Counted from the stretch's first letter, positions 43,424 to 56,292 are shown. The stretch: 64,000 nucleotides of DNA from Domibacillus sp. PGB-M46 (GCF_022668875.1 NZ_JAKGCR010000010.1:62001-126000); one strand, 5' to 3'. Program-made: numbers and translations. The notes: a model not told the origin generated them from the letters alone.

Positions 43424-45166
43424 ATGGAAAAAGCGAAAGAAACGGAAAAGCAGACTCAGGAAACAAAAAACGAGAACAGTCCAAATAGCAGCTCACTCAG
43501 ACGATCCCTTGCAGGAGGATTAATTGGGGCTGCCGTGGGTTATATGGCCACGCCCGAGAATGGAAAGAAGCTGCTGGAAAATGCAAGTCGGGATAAGTTA
43601 AAGAGCACAGGCTCCGGCTTGGGCCAGGCAATGAAAGAAAGATCAAAAAAAGCAGTGGCTTCTATTAAACATTCAGCCGGAAAGGTACTGGACAAAAAAG
43701 AAGATGTTTCAGTAGAAGGATATGCGAATGATGAAGGAGAACAGAACAGCGGAAATGAGACAAGCCTTACACTAGACACAGATCATAAATCCACTGGTGA
43801 AAATGAGCAAACATCAAATCAAGAAAGCAGCGATTTCAATGATCGGTTAGACCGGCTGGAGGAAATGCTGACAAAATTCATAGAAACAAAAAACGGCCAG
43901 GAAGGGGACAAAGCGCAAAATAAAAGTGGTTCGAGTGAGGCAACTGAATCAACCACAGCATCAAATGAAGGAAAGAATGAAAAAGAAGATTCGCCAAAAC
44001 AGGAAAGCGGTAAAAGTGAGCAGCCAAAATTTAAAGAGTCGGATCACGACGGAGGCTCATCATCGTATTTGCAAGAGCCTTTAAATAACAAAGGGGATAA
44101 GGAAGAATCAAAAGCTCAGCAGGACGATCAAGAAAATAAAAAGGAACCGAAGACAGAGCAGGCAGGCGAAGAAAAAAACCAAGAATCGAAAGAGCGACTA
44201 GGAAACAAGGAGAATGATGATACAGCACAACCCGAATCAAAAGATAAAGGAACTGGCGAAGAACAACCAGCTCAACCAGACGATAATGAAAAGAATGACG
44301 AAAAGGTACAGTTAAAATCGGAAGAATCTGAGACAAACAGTAAAGAGGAATCACCAGAGTCAGACGAAAAATCAATGAACAAGGAATATGAGGCATTAAA
44401 GGAAGAAAACGGAAAGTTGCAGGACCGTCTAGGTAAAATAGAAGAAATGCTCACAAAAATGCTTGGAGAAAAAGATAGGAACCAAGCAGCAGATTCTAAC
44501 CAAAACGACGATGGGCCGGATAAAAGAAAACATGATAAAGAAGTTCAGGCGCAAGAGCAGGATAAGAAAGAAAGTGACGAAAGTTCTAAGGACGCTGAAA
44601 AAAAAAGTCCAGTAAATAACGAAGAGAAGCAAACTTCAGAAGAAGATCAAAAGAAAAGCGATAACAACGATGAGAATGAAAAGAAAAATGAAGAGGCAGA
44701 ACAAGATAAAAAAGAAGATTCTCAAGATGCTGGAAAAAATCAAGTAGATAGCGGAGAAAAACCGAATTCGGATGAGAATCAGAAAGAAAACGAGGAACTT
44801 GATGAGAAGAATGAGAATGAAGCAGGAAAAGAAAAAGTAAAAGATCCATCTAAGGATCAAGACCAGGAAAAGGATAGCAAAACAGAAGGTCAGGAAGAAA
44901 AGCAGGGGAATGATAATAAAAATGAAACGCCAAAACAAGATCAAAAAGATAAAGAAAAGAATGAGAGCAGTAATGATGTAAAAAAGAATGATATCGAAAA
45001 AGATGATCAATCAAAGAAGCAAAATAGCACGGAAGCAGTATCACTGTCCAGCGATTCAAACAACGAAGAGAAAGCAACCTATTATAATGTTCTTTCCAAT
45101 GAGAAAGTAGAGGAAAAAGTAGAAGACACGTACCTTCTTTTAAATGAGATGAGAAAGGAGACGTAA
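43424..45166 (+). CDS. gvpT: Gas vesicle protein GvpT, greatly extended and highly charged
   Basis: 580 residues. An N-terminal Gly-rich hydrophobic segment with YMATPENGKKLLEN (about 28-53) resembles GvpP. Two copies of the heptad module EEML/RL lie at about 135-153 and 322-347. Between and after these, the protein is almost entirely Lys/Glu/Asp/Gln/Asn/Ser (about 155-315 and 350-545), predicted disordered. A more ordered tail follows (YYNVLSNEKVEEKVEDTYLL). Position identifies it as GvpT; the length is far more than needed for its few ordered segments. Confidence 0.85.
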   Translation: MEKAKETEKQTQETKNENSPNSSSLRRSLAGGLIGAAVGYMATPENGKKLLENASRDKLKSTGSGLGQAMKERSKKAVASIKHSAGKVLDKKEDVSVEGYANDEGEQNSGNETSLTLDTDHKSTGENEQTSNQESSDFNDRLDRLEEMLTKFIETKNGQEGDKAQNKSGSSEATESTTASNEGKNEKEDSPKQESGKSEQPKFKESDHDGGSSSYLQEPLNNKGDKEESKAQQDDQENKKEPKTEQAGEEKNQESKERLGNKENDDTAQPESKDKGTGEEQPAQPDDNEKNDEKVQLKSEESETNSKEESPESDEKSMNKEYEALKEENGKLQDRLGKIEEMLTKMLGEKDRNQAADSNQNDDGPDKRKHDKEVQAQEQDKKESDESSKDAEKKSPVNNEEKQTSEEDQKKSDNNDENEKKNEEAEQDKKEDSQDAGKNQVDSGEKPNSDENQKENEELDEKNENEAGKEKVKDPSKDQDQEKDSKTEGQEEKQGNDNKNETPKQDQKDKEKNESSNDVKKNDIEKDDQSKKQNSTEAVSLSSDSNNEEKATYYNVLSNEKVEEKVEDTYLLLNEMRKET

Positions 45167-45167
45167 T

Positions 45168-45569
45168 ATGAGCAGCAGTTCGAGTGCAGCCAAAGATAGT
45201 ATTCTTGAGTTTTTTGTCGAAGCGGCAAACAAAGAGGATTTCTCCTTAGATATTACGTTAAATGTAAAAGGTGCTGTGATTACAGGTACACTGGTATCTG
45301 CGCAAGAATATTTCCACATGCTGAGTGAAACTTTTGAAGGCGGAAACGAAACGGCACAAATGGTCAGTGACCAGCTTGAAAAAGCCGGAGAAGCGTCGCG
45401 CACGAACGATACAGAAGCACATTTTCTTCATATGAAAGACACAAAGGTCTACTGCGGCGACAGCAAGCCTACTCCTTCAAAAGGAAAAATTCTCTGGCGG
45501 GGAAAACTAAGTGAAATAGACGGCTTCTTTTTAGGAAAAATATTCGATAGCAGTGACAAAGAAAGATAA
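45168..45569 (+). CDS. gvpU: Gas vesicle protein GvpU
   Basis: 133 residues, GvpU family, with the N-terminal DSILEFFVEAANKEDFSLDITLNVKG region (about 9-34) and GTLVSAQEYF (about 38-47). GvpU of B. megaterium influences vesicle clustering. It is the last gene of the cluster, starting one base after the gvpT stop, and has a strong terminator behind it. Confidence 0.93.
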   Translation: MSSSSSAAKDSILEFFVEAANKEDFSLDITLNVKGAVITGTLVSAQEYFHMLSETFEGGNETAQMVSDQLEKAGEASRTNDTEAHFLHMKDTKVYCGDSKPTPSKGKILWRGKLSEIDGFFLGKIFDSSDKER

Positions 45570-45584
45570 GGAAAGAAAAAGTGG

Positions 45585-45622
45585 GCAATTGCCAGCAGAG
45601 CTGGCAATTGCTCTTATTTTTT
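45585..45622 (+). terminator. Terminator of gas-vesicle operon
   Basis: Perfect 12-bp stem GCAATTGCCAGC / GCTGGCAATTGC with loop AGA, followed by a T-rich tract. Confidence 0.93.
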
Positions 45623-45773
45623 AAAGAAGGATTCGAAAAATAATTGCGGGCCATGTTTCCGGGTTGTCCACAACGGATAAAGTGCTTTGAAGGCAAAATG
45701 CATTTTTTATTCAGCAAGAAACCATTCAACAGGCTTGTAAATCAGTTAAAGAAGGAGAGAAAGGGCGGGTAAA

Positions 45774-47453
45774 ATGGAGAAAGCATGGTGGAAAGAAAGT
45801 GTGGTTTATCAAATTTACCCAAGAAGCTTTAAAGACTCTAACGGAGACGGGATTGGTGATTTGCCGGGGATTATCTCCAAACTTGATTACTTAAAAAAAT
45901 TAGGGGTAGACGTTGTCTGGCTTTCACCTGTTTACAAGTCACCCAATGATGATAACGGTTACGACATTAGCGACTACCGGGATATTATGGACGAGTTTGG
46001 TACGATGGCAGACTGGGATGAACTGCTCGCCGGTCTTCATGAACGGGGTATGAAGCTGATGATGGACCTCGTTGTCAATCACTCATCGGATGAGCATGCC
46101 TGGTTTATAGAGTCACGTAAATCGAAAAACAACGAATACCGCGATTACTACATCTGGCGCCCTGGTAAAAATGGGAAGGAACCAAACAACTGGGTTTCTT
46201 TTTTCAGTGGTTCAGCCTGGCAGTATGATGAAGCGACCGATGAGTACTACCTTCATTTATTCAGCAAAAAGCAGCCCGATTTAAATTGGGAAAACGAAAT
46301 CGTCCGACGTGAAGTGTATGACATGATGACCTGGTGGCTGGACCGGGGCATTGACGGGTTCCGGATGGATGTAATTAATATGATTTCCAAAGTAGAAGGA
46401 CTGCCGGATGGCCAGCAGCAGGAAGAAGGCGGGTATGCGTGGGGCGGCGACTATTTTTTAAATGGGCCGCGTGTTCATGAGTACTTACAGGAAATGAACC
46501 GGAACGTCCTGTCAAAATATGATATTATGACCGTCGGTGAATGCCCGGGTACATCAGTTGAAGATGCACAGCGGTATGCCAACAGCGAAGGAACAGAATT
46601 GAATATGATTTTTACCTTCGAGCATATGGATCTGGATGCCGGGCCAGGCGGCAAGTGGGATATGCGGCCCTGGCAGCTGCAGGAGTTAAAAGAAGTGATG
46701 TCTAAATGGCAGTATGGCCTAGAAGGAAAAGGCTGGAACAGCTTGTATTTAAATAACCATGACCAGCCCCGTATGGTCTCCCGCTTTGGGAATGATGGAG
46801 AGTACCGGGTAAAATCAGCGAAAATGCTTGGCACGTTCCTGCATATGCTCAAAGGAACTCCATACATTTATCAAGGCGAAGAAATTGGAATGACAAACGT
46901 ACAGTTTGATATTACCGAATATAATGATTTGGAAATTTTAAATATGTACGAGGAGCGTGTAACCAAAGGAGGAGGGGACCATGCAAAAGTAATGGAAGCC
47001 ATCCACGCCAAATGCCGTGATAATGCCCGCACACCGATGCAATGGGATGCCAGTGAAAATGCCGGGTTTACTACAGGCATTCCGTGGCTAGGAGTCAATC
47101 CGAACTATGAGGAAATCAACGTAAAACAAGCCCTGGCCAATCCTGATTCTGTATTTTATCATTATCAGAAGCTCATCAAGCTCCGTAAGCAGCATGAAGT
47201 GATTGCCTATGGAACGTACGAATTAATTTTAGAGGATCATCTACAAGTATATGCATATACACGTATACTTAAAAATGAGATACTGCTTGTGCTCAATAAC
47301 TTTTCTGCAGAAGCAGCCGATCTACAGTTACCAAAAAATATTAAGTATGAATCAGCAGAGCTGCTGATCAGCAATGAACCCGCTGAAGGAGAGTTAACGC
47401 CTTCTATTACGCTGACTCCTTATGAATCGAGAGTCTATTTACTGAAAAAATAG
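45774..47453 (+). CDS. malL: GH13 alpha-glucosidase (oligo-1,6-glucosidase-like)
   Basis: 559 residues, the normal length of oligo-1,6-glucosidases. The N-terminal WWKESVVYQIYPRSFKDSNGDG-type opening is split over residues 4-25. The nucleophile Asp is in GFRMDVIN (near 200), the acid/base Glu in TVGECPG (near 255), and the transition-state His-Asp in NNHDQPR (near 328). It hydrolyses alpha-1,6 (and some alpha-1,4) bonds of isomaltose-type oligosaccharides in the cytoplasm. No transporter is adjacent. Exact specificity within GH13 subfamily 31 is not determined. Confidence 0.9.
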   Translation: MEKAWWKESVVYQIYPRSFKDSNGDGIGDLPGIISKLDYLKKLGVDVVWLSPVYKSPNDDNGYDISDYRDIMDEFGTMADWDELLAGLHERGMKLMMDLVVNHSSDEHAWFIESRKSKNNEYRDYYIWRPGKNGKEPNNWVSFFSGSAWQYDEATDEYYLHLFSKKQPDLNWENEIVRREVYDMMTWWLDRGIDGFRMDVINMISKVEGLPDGQQQEEGGYAWGGDYFLNGPRVHEYLQEMNRNVLSKYDIMTVGECPGTSVEDAQRYANSEGTELNMIFTFEHMDLDAGPGGKWDMRPWQLQELKEVMSKWQYGLEGKGWNSLYLNNHDQPRMVSRFGNDGEYRVKSAKMLGTFLHMLKGTPYIYQGEEIGMTNVQFDITEYNDLEILNMYEERVTKGGGDHAKVMEAIHAKCRDNARTPMQWDASENAGFTTGIPWLGVNPNYEEINVKQALANPDSVFYHYQKLIKLRKQHEVIAYGTYELILEDHLQVYAYTRILKNEILLVLNNFSAEAADLQLPKNIKYESAELLISNEPAEGELTPSITLTPYESRVYLLKK

Positions 47454-47520
47454 TAAAGAAGCAGAAAAGCAACCTTGCCTCCTTGGCTTGTACGAGTGAG
47501 GCAGGGTATTGAGATATGTT

Positions 47521-48135
47521 TCATTTTTCATTCCATGTATGAATAGTAAAAACCGGAGGAGGCGTCTCCGCCATATTTTCCGTAATCAGCTCAATCAGCT
47601 CCCTTCTCGCGATCAGCTTTACGCCGCTTCTCTTGGCAAGCTCAAAGGCATTCTTCGAAAACGTATTGTTGGTTACGACCCACGCTTCATCCGCCTGGTA
47701 ATACATTTTGGCAGAGAAAACTTCCTGTATGGAAGAGATGCCTACTGCTTTACTGTATCTTTTGGCTTGTACCACAATGAAAGTTTCATCTTTCTCCATC
47801 AATAAATCCGCCCCATAATCCCCGGAAGCAGGCGTTACTTCCACTTCATAGCCCATTGCTTCAAACAATGCACCAAGGTAGTTTTCAAATTCTCTTCCAT
47901 TCATCACGTCAATTTCTTTAATACCTGACTGCACCATTTTGTTTTTGGCTGACTTTTGTCTTTGCCACTGGAAATAAAAGTATAATGCGGCGGAGGTCAT
48001 CATGATGAATAACGCAATTCCCGCAGCCAGCAAATGATCCGCTGCATAATGGAGAATGACAAGCAGAATCAGAAAGCTGATAAGGAGCTGGTTAGAGAGC
48101 AGCTGGGGGCTTTTTTTAGGTTTGTTTTTAGCCAT
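47521..48135 (-). CDS. Membrane-anchored Mrr-type restriction endonuclease-like protein
   Basis: 204 residues. Two closely spaced hydrophobic segments (about 15-52) are followed by a basic linker and an Mrr_cat domain (about 70-190). The nuclease motif is complete: Glu in GREFENYLG, GDYGADL, and QAKRY (about 105-127), i.e. D-x(n)-Q-x-K. Such proteins cleave DNA in other contexts, but this membrane-tethered subfamily is of unknown function. It stands alone, without a methyltransferase, so a classic restriction-modification role is unlikely. Confidence 0.82.
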   Translation of the reverse strand: MAKNKPKKSPQLLSNQLLISFLILLVILHYAADHLLAAGIALFIMMTSAALYFYFQWQRQKSAKNKMVQSGIKEIDVMNGREFENYLGALFEAMGYEVEVTPASGDYGADLLMEKDETFIVVQAKRYSKAVGISSIQEVFSAKMYYQADEAWVVTNNTFSKNAFELAKRSGVKLIARRELIELITENMAETPPPVFTIHTWNEK

Positions 48136-51621
<3,486 letters not shown>

Positions 51622-51663
51622 CGAAATTTTTTAGCAGCAGACGAAAAGAGGGGGAAATCTGTG

Positions 51664-51704
51664 AAAGGGCGGGCTCTTTAACAAGAGCCCGCCCTTTATT
51701 GTTG
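51664..51704 (+). terminator. Terminator after lacZ
   Basis: Perfect 15-bp stem AAAGGGCGGGCTCTT / AAGAGCCCGCCCTTT with loop TAAC. The downstream T tract is short (ATTGTTG) but the stem is very strong. Confidence 0.85.
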
Positions 51705-51859
51705 TGTGGATTTTAAGAAGAGCATACCTTTCCCTGCTCGCGGAAGGGAAGCGTTAATGTCTCTAGATGATTATGTTAAAATAAAAAAGATGAAAACATG
51801 TATTTTCCCTTTTCATCCTTTGGAAACAGCACCATGACTTGGCGGGAAGGCGATGAATC

Positions 51860-53638
51860 ATGATTAATCTTATTCCTCTTATGATTGAACGGGTGGGGAT
51901 TATTCTCATTTCCGTTTTTCTTTTTTCCCAAATGAAACATTTCCGCAAATTGATTCATAACAATCAGGGCACCCGGGAAAAACTGCTCCTCGTTGCGATA
52001 TTCGGATTTTTGGGTGTCATCAGTAATTATACAGGAATCCAAATCCATTCAAATTCGATTACTGAAAACAGCTGGCTCATCGTCCTGGAGCCAGACAGTG
52101 CCATTGCAAATACAAGAATACTCGGCATCGCTATCGGTTCCCTCTTGGGCGGCCCTGTTGTAGGTATTGGAATCGGATTTATTGCGGGCATCCACCGCTT
52201 TTTTCTTGGCGGGTTTACAGCTGCCGCTTGTGCGCTTTCCGCTGTTTTAGCAGGAGGTGCAGCCGGATGGCTTGGTATGCGGTATAAGCGGAAAGCACCT
52301 ATTAGCGCCCCTTTTGCTATCGTGGTGGGTATTTTAATGGAAATTATCCAAATGGGGATGATTCTTCTGATGGTTAAACCGTTTGAGCCAGCGTGGGAAT
52401 TGGTGAAAGTTATTGGTCTTCCGATGATTACCATCAATGGACTTGGGATGCTTCTTTTTATGCTGCTGATCCAAAACATTTTACGCGAGCAGGAACGCAC
52501 AAAAGCCCTGCAGACGAGCAAGGCGTTCTACATTGCCGATCAAACGCTGCCGTTTTTTCGGCAAGGGCTGAATGCCGAATCCTCTAGGGCTGTAGCGGAG
52601 ACAATGCTTTCACTCACAGAAGCGGATGCCATTGCGATCACGAATACGAAAAGCGTTTTAGCCCACACTGGAACAGGAGAAGACCATCATAAACCGACAG
52701 CAGGGTTTTCAACAGGGCTGACGAAAAAAGTTTTACAGGAAGGCAGAGTGCTTACGGCGAAGAGCCGGGAAGAAATCATCTGCACAAATCCATCTTGTCC
52801 GCTTCGGGCCGCCGTTGTTCTTCCTTTGAAAGTGTACGGCCAAACGGTCGGCACATTAAAGCTTTACTTCACCAATCCGAGTGATTTAACTGAGGTAGAA
52901 CGAGAGCTGGCTGAAGGGCTGGCCAATTTATTTTCTACACAGCTGGAACTGGCGCAGGCGGAACAGCAAAGCAGGCTTTTAAAAAATGCAGAAGTAAAAG
53001 CGCTGCAGGCTCAGGTTCATCCACACTTTTTATTTAATGCCATTAATACCATTTCGGTTTTATGCCGCACCAATCCAGAAAAGGCCAGAAAGCTGCTGCT
53101 GGAGCTAAGCCAGTTTTTTAGAAGCAACCTGCAGGGAGCACGGCAGATGGTCATTCCACTTGAGAAAGAAATTGAACATGTGAGAGCTTACCTGTCGCTT
53201 GAGCAGGCACGGTTTCCAGACCGGTATGAGGTCTTTTTTGATATTGAACCGGGTCTTGAGAAAAGCCTGGTGCCGCCGTTTATTCTTCAGCCGCTTGTTG
53301 AAAACAGCATCCGGCATGCTTTCTCTGGTTCTAAAACAAAAGGAGAAGTAAGAATCGAGGCTTTTTCGGATCAAACTTATATGCACATTCAAGTAACGGA
53401 TAACGGAAAAGGTATTCCAGAGGAGAAGCTCGACAGGCTGGGAAAAGAAACGGTTTCGTCCAAGCACGGTACGGGAACCGCATTGGTGAATATTCGCAGC
53501 CGCCTAGAAGGAATGTATACGCAAGCTTCATTTACGGTTACGAGCGAAGAAAACAGGGGGACAGCGATAATGATCCGCCTACCATTAGAAAGAAAAGGAG
53601 GTCCAGCTTATTATGATGAAAGCGTTTATAGTCGATGA
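51860..53638 (+). CDS. LytS/BtsS-type sensor histidine kinase
   Basis: 592 residues. An N-terminal 5TMR-LYT membrane domain (about 1-200) is followed by a GAF-like domain (about 225-355). The His_kinase domain carries the phospho-acceptor His in VHPHFLFNAI (near 386), and the C-terminal HATPase has DNGKGIPEEK and GTGTALVNI (near 515-545). Kinases of this class sense pyruvate or membrane state. The neighbouring response regulator and CstA transporter parallel the BtsSR-BtsT pyruvate system, so pyruvate sensing is inferred. It overlaps the regulator gene by 26 bases. Confidence 0.92.
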   Translation: MINLIPLMIERVGIILISVFLFSQMKHFRKLIHNNQGTREKLLLVAIFGFLGVISNYTGIQIHSNSITENSWLIVLEPDSAIANTRILGIAIGSLLGGPVVGIGIGFIAGIHRFFLGGFTAAACALSAVLAGGAAGWLGMRYKRKAPISAPFAIVVGILMEIIQMGMILLMVKPFEPAWELVKVIGLPMITINGLGMLLFMLLIQNILREQERTKALQTSKAFYIADQTLPFFRQGLNAESSRAVAETMLSLTEADAIAITNTKSVLAHTGTGEDHHKPTAGFSTGLTKKVLQEGRVLTAKSREEIICTNPSCPLRAAVVLPLKVYGQTVGTLKLYFTNPSDLTEVERELAEGLANLFSTQLELAQAEQQSRLLKNAEVKALQAQVHPHFLFNAINTISVLCRTNPEKARKLLLELSQFFRSNLQGARQMVIPLEKEIEHVRAYLSLEQARFPDRYEVFFDIEPGLEKSLVPPFILQPLVENSIRHAFSGSKTKGEVRIEAFSDQTYMHIQVTDNGKGIPEEKLDRLGKETVSSKHGTGTALVNIRSRLEGMYTQASFTVTSEENRGTAIMIRLPLERKGGPAYYDESVYSR

Positions 53639-54362
53639 CGAGCCCCTGGCAAGAGATGAGTTGAAATATCTCTTGCTCAGGACCCGCGAAGTAGAAGTGA
53701 CAGGGGAAGCGAGCAATATAGCCGACTCGCTTCCGCAAATTAAACAAACAAAACCGGATCTTGTTTTTTTGGATATTGAGCTTTCTGAAGAAAGCGGCTT
53801 AGAACTGGCGGCTGAAATTCGCCAGCTTGAACACAAGCCGGCGATTGTTTTTGCGACTGCTTACGATGAGTTTGCCCTGCAGGCTTTTGAACTGAATGCT
53901 ATTGATTATGTGCTGAAGCCATTTGACGAACATCGAATCAACCAAACGATTGACAAAATTAAAGCAATCCGTATGATCGGCGGGCAGCGTCCAGATATTC
54001 TTGCAGAAATGCCAAAGCCTACCGCCGAGCTGCAAACCGGAAAACTGGCGGTGGCAGCCGATGAACGCATTGTGCTGATTGACAGGGAAGCGATTCTTTA
54101 TACAGCTTCTTCAGAAGGAAAAACCCTGATTAAGACGATGTCTTCTGAATACAAAACACAGGAATCCCTGACCGCGATTGAGAAAAAGCTCAGCTCCTCT
54201 GCTTTTGTCCGGGTACACAGAAGCTTTTTAGTAAATATCAACCACATTGATCAAATCGAGCCGTGGTTTAACTCAACCTACAATTTAGTCATGAAAGATG
54301 GATCAAAAGTGCCGGTCAGCCGTACATATGTAAAAGAGCTAAAGCAGTTAATCGGATTTTAA
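53613..54362 (+). CDS. LytT/BtsR-type LytTR-family response regulator
   Basis: 249 residues. The receiver domain (about 1-120) has acidic DDE at 8-10 and phospho-acceptor Asp54 in LVFLDIE. The C-terminal LytTR DNA-binding domain (about 145-247) has SEYKTQESL and FVRVHRSFLVNINHID segments. GGAGG precedes the ATG inside the end of the kinase gene. It likely activates the CstA-type gene 132 bases downstream, through the 21-bp-spaced direct repeat there. Confidence 0.93.
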   Translation: MMKAFIVDDEPLARDELKYLLLRTREVEVTGEASNIADSLPQIKQTKPDLVFLDIELSEESGLELAAEIRQLEHKPAIVFATAYDEFALQAFELNAIDYVLKPFDEHRINQTIDKIKAIRMIGGQRPDILAEMPKPTAELQTGKLAVAADERIVLIDREAILYTASSEGKTLIKTMSSEYKTQESLTAIEKKLSSSAFVRVHRSFLVNINHIDQIEPWFNSTYNLVMKDGSKVPVSRTYVKELKQLIGF

Positions 54363-54366
54363 CGCT

Positions 54367-54460
54367 TTTTTGCAACTCAGCCGTTTATTTTTGCATTTCA
54401 CGGTGCAAATGCTGCTTATTGCGTTGAAAACGCTAACAATTCGTTTTCATTTGGTATAGT
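54367..54460 (+). promoter_or_regulatory. cstA promoter: LytTR-like direct repeats and perfect cre
   Basis: TTTTTGCAACTCA (54367-54379) and TTTTTGCATTTCA (54388-54400) are spaced exactly 21 bp, two helical turns, as LytTR dimers require. TGAAAACGCTAACA (54425-54438) is a perfect CcpA cre. TATAGT (54455-54460) is the -10, with no good -35. This predicts activation by the LytT-type regulator and catabolite repression. Confidence 0.65.
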
Positions 54461-54494
54461 GAAAGGGCAAAAACATATAGGGGAGGCCCTTAAA

Positions 54495-56288
54495 ATGAAT
54501 GCGATTACAATGGTAATAGGTTCAATTTGTATTTTAATGATTGCATACCGCTTGTATGGAACATTTATGGCTGTAAAAGTATTAAAACTCGACGATTCGA
54601 AAAAAACGCCTGCCCATGAGCTTGAGGATGGCAAAGATTACGTGCCGACGAATCGGTGGGTCACGTTTGGGCATCACTTTGCAGCCATCGCCGCAGCAGG
54701 CCCGCTTGTCGGTCCTATTTTGGCTGCTCAGTTTGGTTATCTGCCAGGTCTTCTCTGGCTTTTGATTGGAGCGGTTATTGGCGGCGCTGTTCATGATGCG
54801 GTTGTTTTATTTGCATCTATGCGTCAAAAAGGCGAGTCGCTTGCTGAAATTGCAAAGAAAGAATTGGGTCCGGTAGCCGGCTTTTGTACAGGTCTTGCCA
54901 TGTTATTTATTATTACGATTACGATGGCCGGCTTGTCCATGGTCGTGCTTCATGCACTCGAGCACAATCCGTGGGGGACGTTTGCAGTCGGCATCACGAT
55001 TCCGATTGCGATGGGTGTAGGTCTCTACCATAAAAAAACAGGCAATTTAAAAGGTGCTTCGATTGTGGGATTCCTCCTTATTATGGCTGCTGTTTTCTGT
55101 GGTCCATACATTCAAGGAACGATTTTAGGAGATTGGCTGACACTCGATGTGAAAACGCTGTCGCTTATTTTGCCTATCTATGCTTTTTTTGCTGCAGCAC
55201 TGCCGGTCTGGCTGTTGTTAGCACCACGTGACTACTTGAGCAGCTTTATGAAAATCGGCGTTTTCGTCGCCTTGATTGCCGGTGTGTTTATTGTAAATCC
55301 GACTATTGAAATGCCGGCTCTTACACAGTTTATTGATGGAGGCGGACCTGTGTTAAGCGGTCCTGTCTGGCCGTTTATCTCTATTACGATTGCCTGCGGG
55401 GCCATTTCCGGGTTCCACGCTTTTGTCGGATCAGGTACAACACCGAAGATGCTGGACCGCTGGAGTGACATTAAACCGGTTGGCTTCGGCGCGATGCTGG
55501 TCGAGTGTGTTGTTGGAATTATGGCACTTGTGGCAGCGACTGCTTTGCACCCGGGTGACTATTTTGCGATCAACTCCACACCCGAAGTTTTTCGGACGCT
55601 TGGAATGGAAACGGTGAACTTAGCTCAGCTGAGCCAGGATATCGGCTTGGATCTGGAAGGACGGACTGGCGGCGCTGTGACGCTTGCAGTCGGCATGACG
55701 TATATCTTCACCAATGTTCCATGGTTTCATAATCTGGCTTCTTTCTTCTTCCAGTTTGTTATTATGTTTGAAGCTTTGTTTATTTTAACTGCGATTGATT
55801 CAGGAACACGGGTAGCGCGATATTTAATCCAGGATTTTGGCGGTGCTTTCTATAAACCGCTGAAGCGTGTGGACTGGATACCGGGTAATATCTTTGCCAG
55901 TGCACTTGCCTGCCTGCTTTGGGGCTATCTGCTTTTCTCTGGAGACATCGGATCGGTTTGGGCACTGTTTGGCGTTTCAAACCAATTAATGGCGTCTATC
56001 GGCTTAATTATCGGAGCAACCATCATTTTGAAAATAGCAGACAAGCGTCGTTATATGCTGACATGCTTAATTCCGCTTTCTTATCTATACGTCACCGTTA
56101 ATTACGCTGGCTACTGGATGGTGAAAAACGTATATCTGAATGCGGATGCAGCGGGATACAGCGTTTTAAATGGCATGCTTTCGATTATCATGCTGATTCT
56201 GGGCATTGTGATTATGGCAGCAGCCATAAAGAATTGGCTGCAAAACTGGAATAACCCAGCCGTAAAAATGCGCAGAGAAACAGCTTAA
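54495..56288 (+). CDS. cstA: CstA-family peptide/pyruvate transporter
   Basis: 597 residues with many membrane segments. The YVPTNRWVTFGHHFAAIAAAGPLVGP block (near 39-64), the GAVHDAVVLFASMRQKG block (near 97-113) and the SGFHAFVGSGTTPKM block (near 307-321) are CstA hallmarks. E. coli BtsT and CstA import pyruvate. The ATG at 54495 follows GGGGAGG by about 8 bases; an in-frame GTG at 54459 overlaps the promoter -10. It sits under a LytST-type system with cre control, so pyruvate uptake is likely. Confidence 0.93.
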   Translation: MNAITMVIGSICILMIAYRLYGTFMAVKVLKLDDSKKTPAHELEDGKDYVPTNRWVTFGHHFAAIAAAGPLVGPILAAQFGYLPGLLWLLIGAVIGGAVHDAVVLFASMRQKGESLAEIAKKELGPVAGFCTGLAMLFIITITMAGLSMVVLHALEHNPWGTFAVGITIPIAMGVGLYHKKTGNLKGASIVGFLLIMAAVFCGPYIQGTILGDWLTLDVKTLSLILPIYAFFAAALPVWLLLAPRDYLSSFMKIGVFVALIAGVFIVNPTIEMPALTQFIDGGGPVLSGPVWPFISITIACGAISGFHAFVGSGTTPKMLDRWSDIKPVGFGAMLVECVVGIMALVAATALHPGDYFAINSTPEVFRTLGMETVNLAQLSQDIGLDLEGRTGGAVTLAVGMTYIFTNVPWFHNLASFFFQFVIMFEALFILTAIDSGTRVARYLIQDFGGAFYKPLKRVDWIPGNIFASALACLLWGYLLFSGDIGSVWALFGVSNQLMASIGLIIGATIILKIADKRRYMLTCLIPLSYLYVTVNYAGYWMVKNVYLNADAAGYSVLNGMLSIIMLILGIVIMAAAIKNWLQNWNNPAVKMRRETA

Positions 56289-56292
56289 ATAT

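Noticed and set aside
44031-45077. Several long antisense frames within gvpT
   Set aside because: These are shadows of the Lys/Glu/Asp-rich codons, producing Phe/Leu/Ser-rich strings with no start signals.
37805-45569. Gas-vesicle cluster considered as a recently acquired island
   Set aside because: No integrase, attachment repeats or tRNA were seen at either end, and base composition does not clearly differ from its surroundings.
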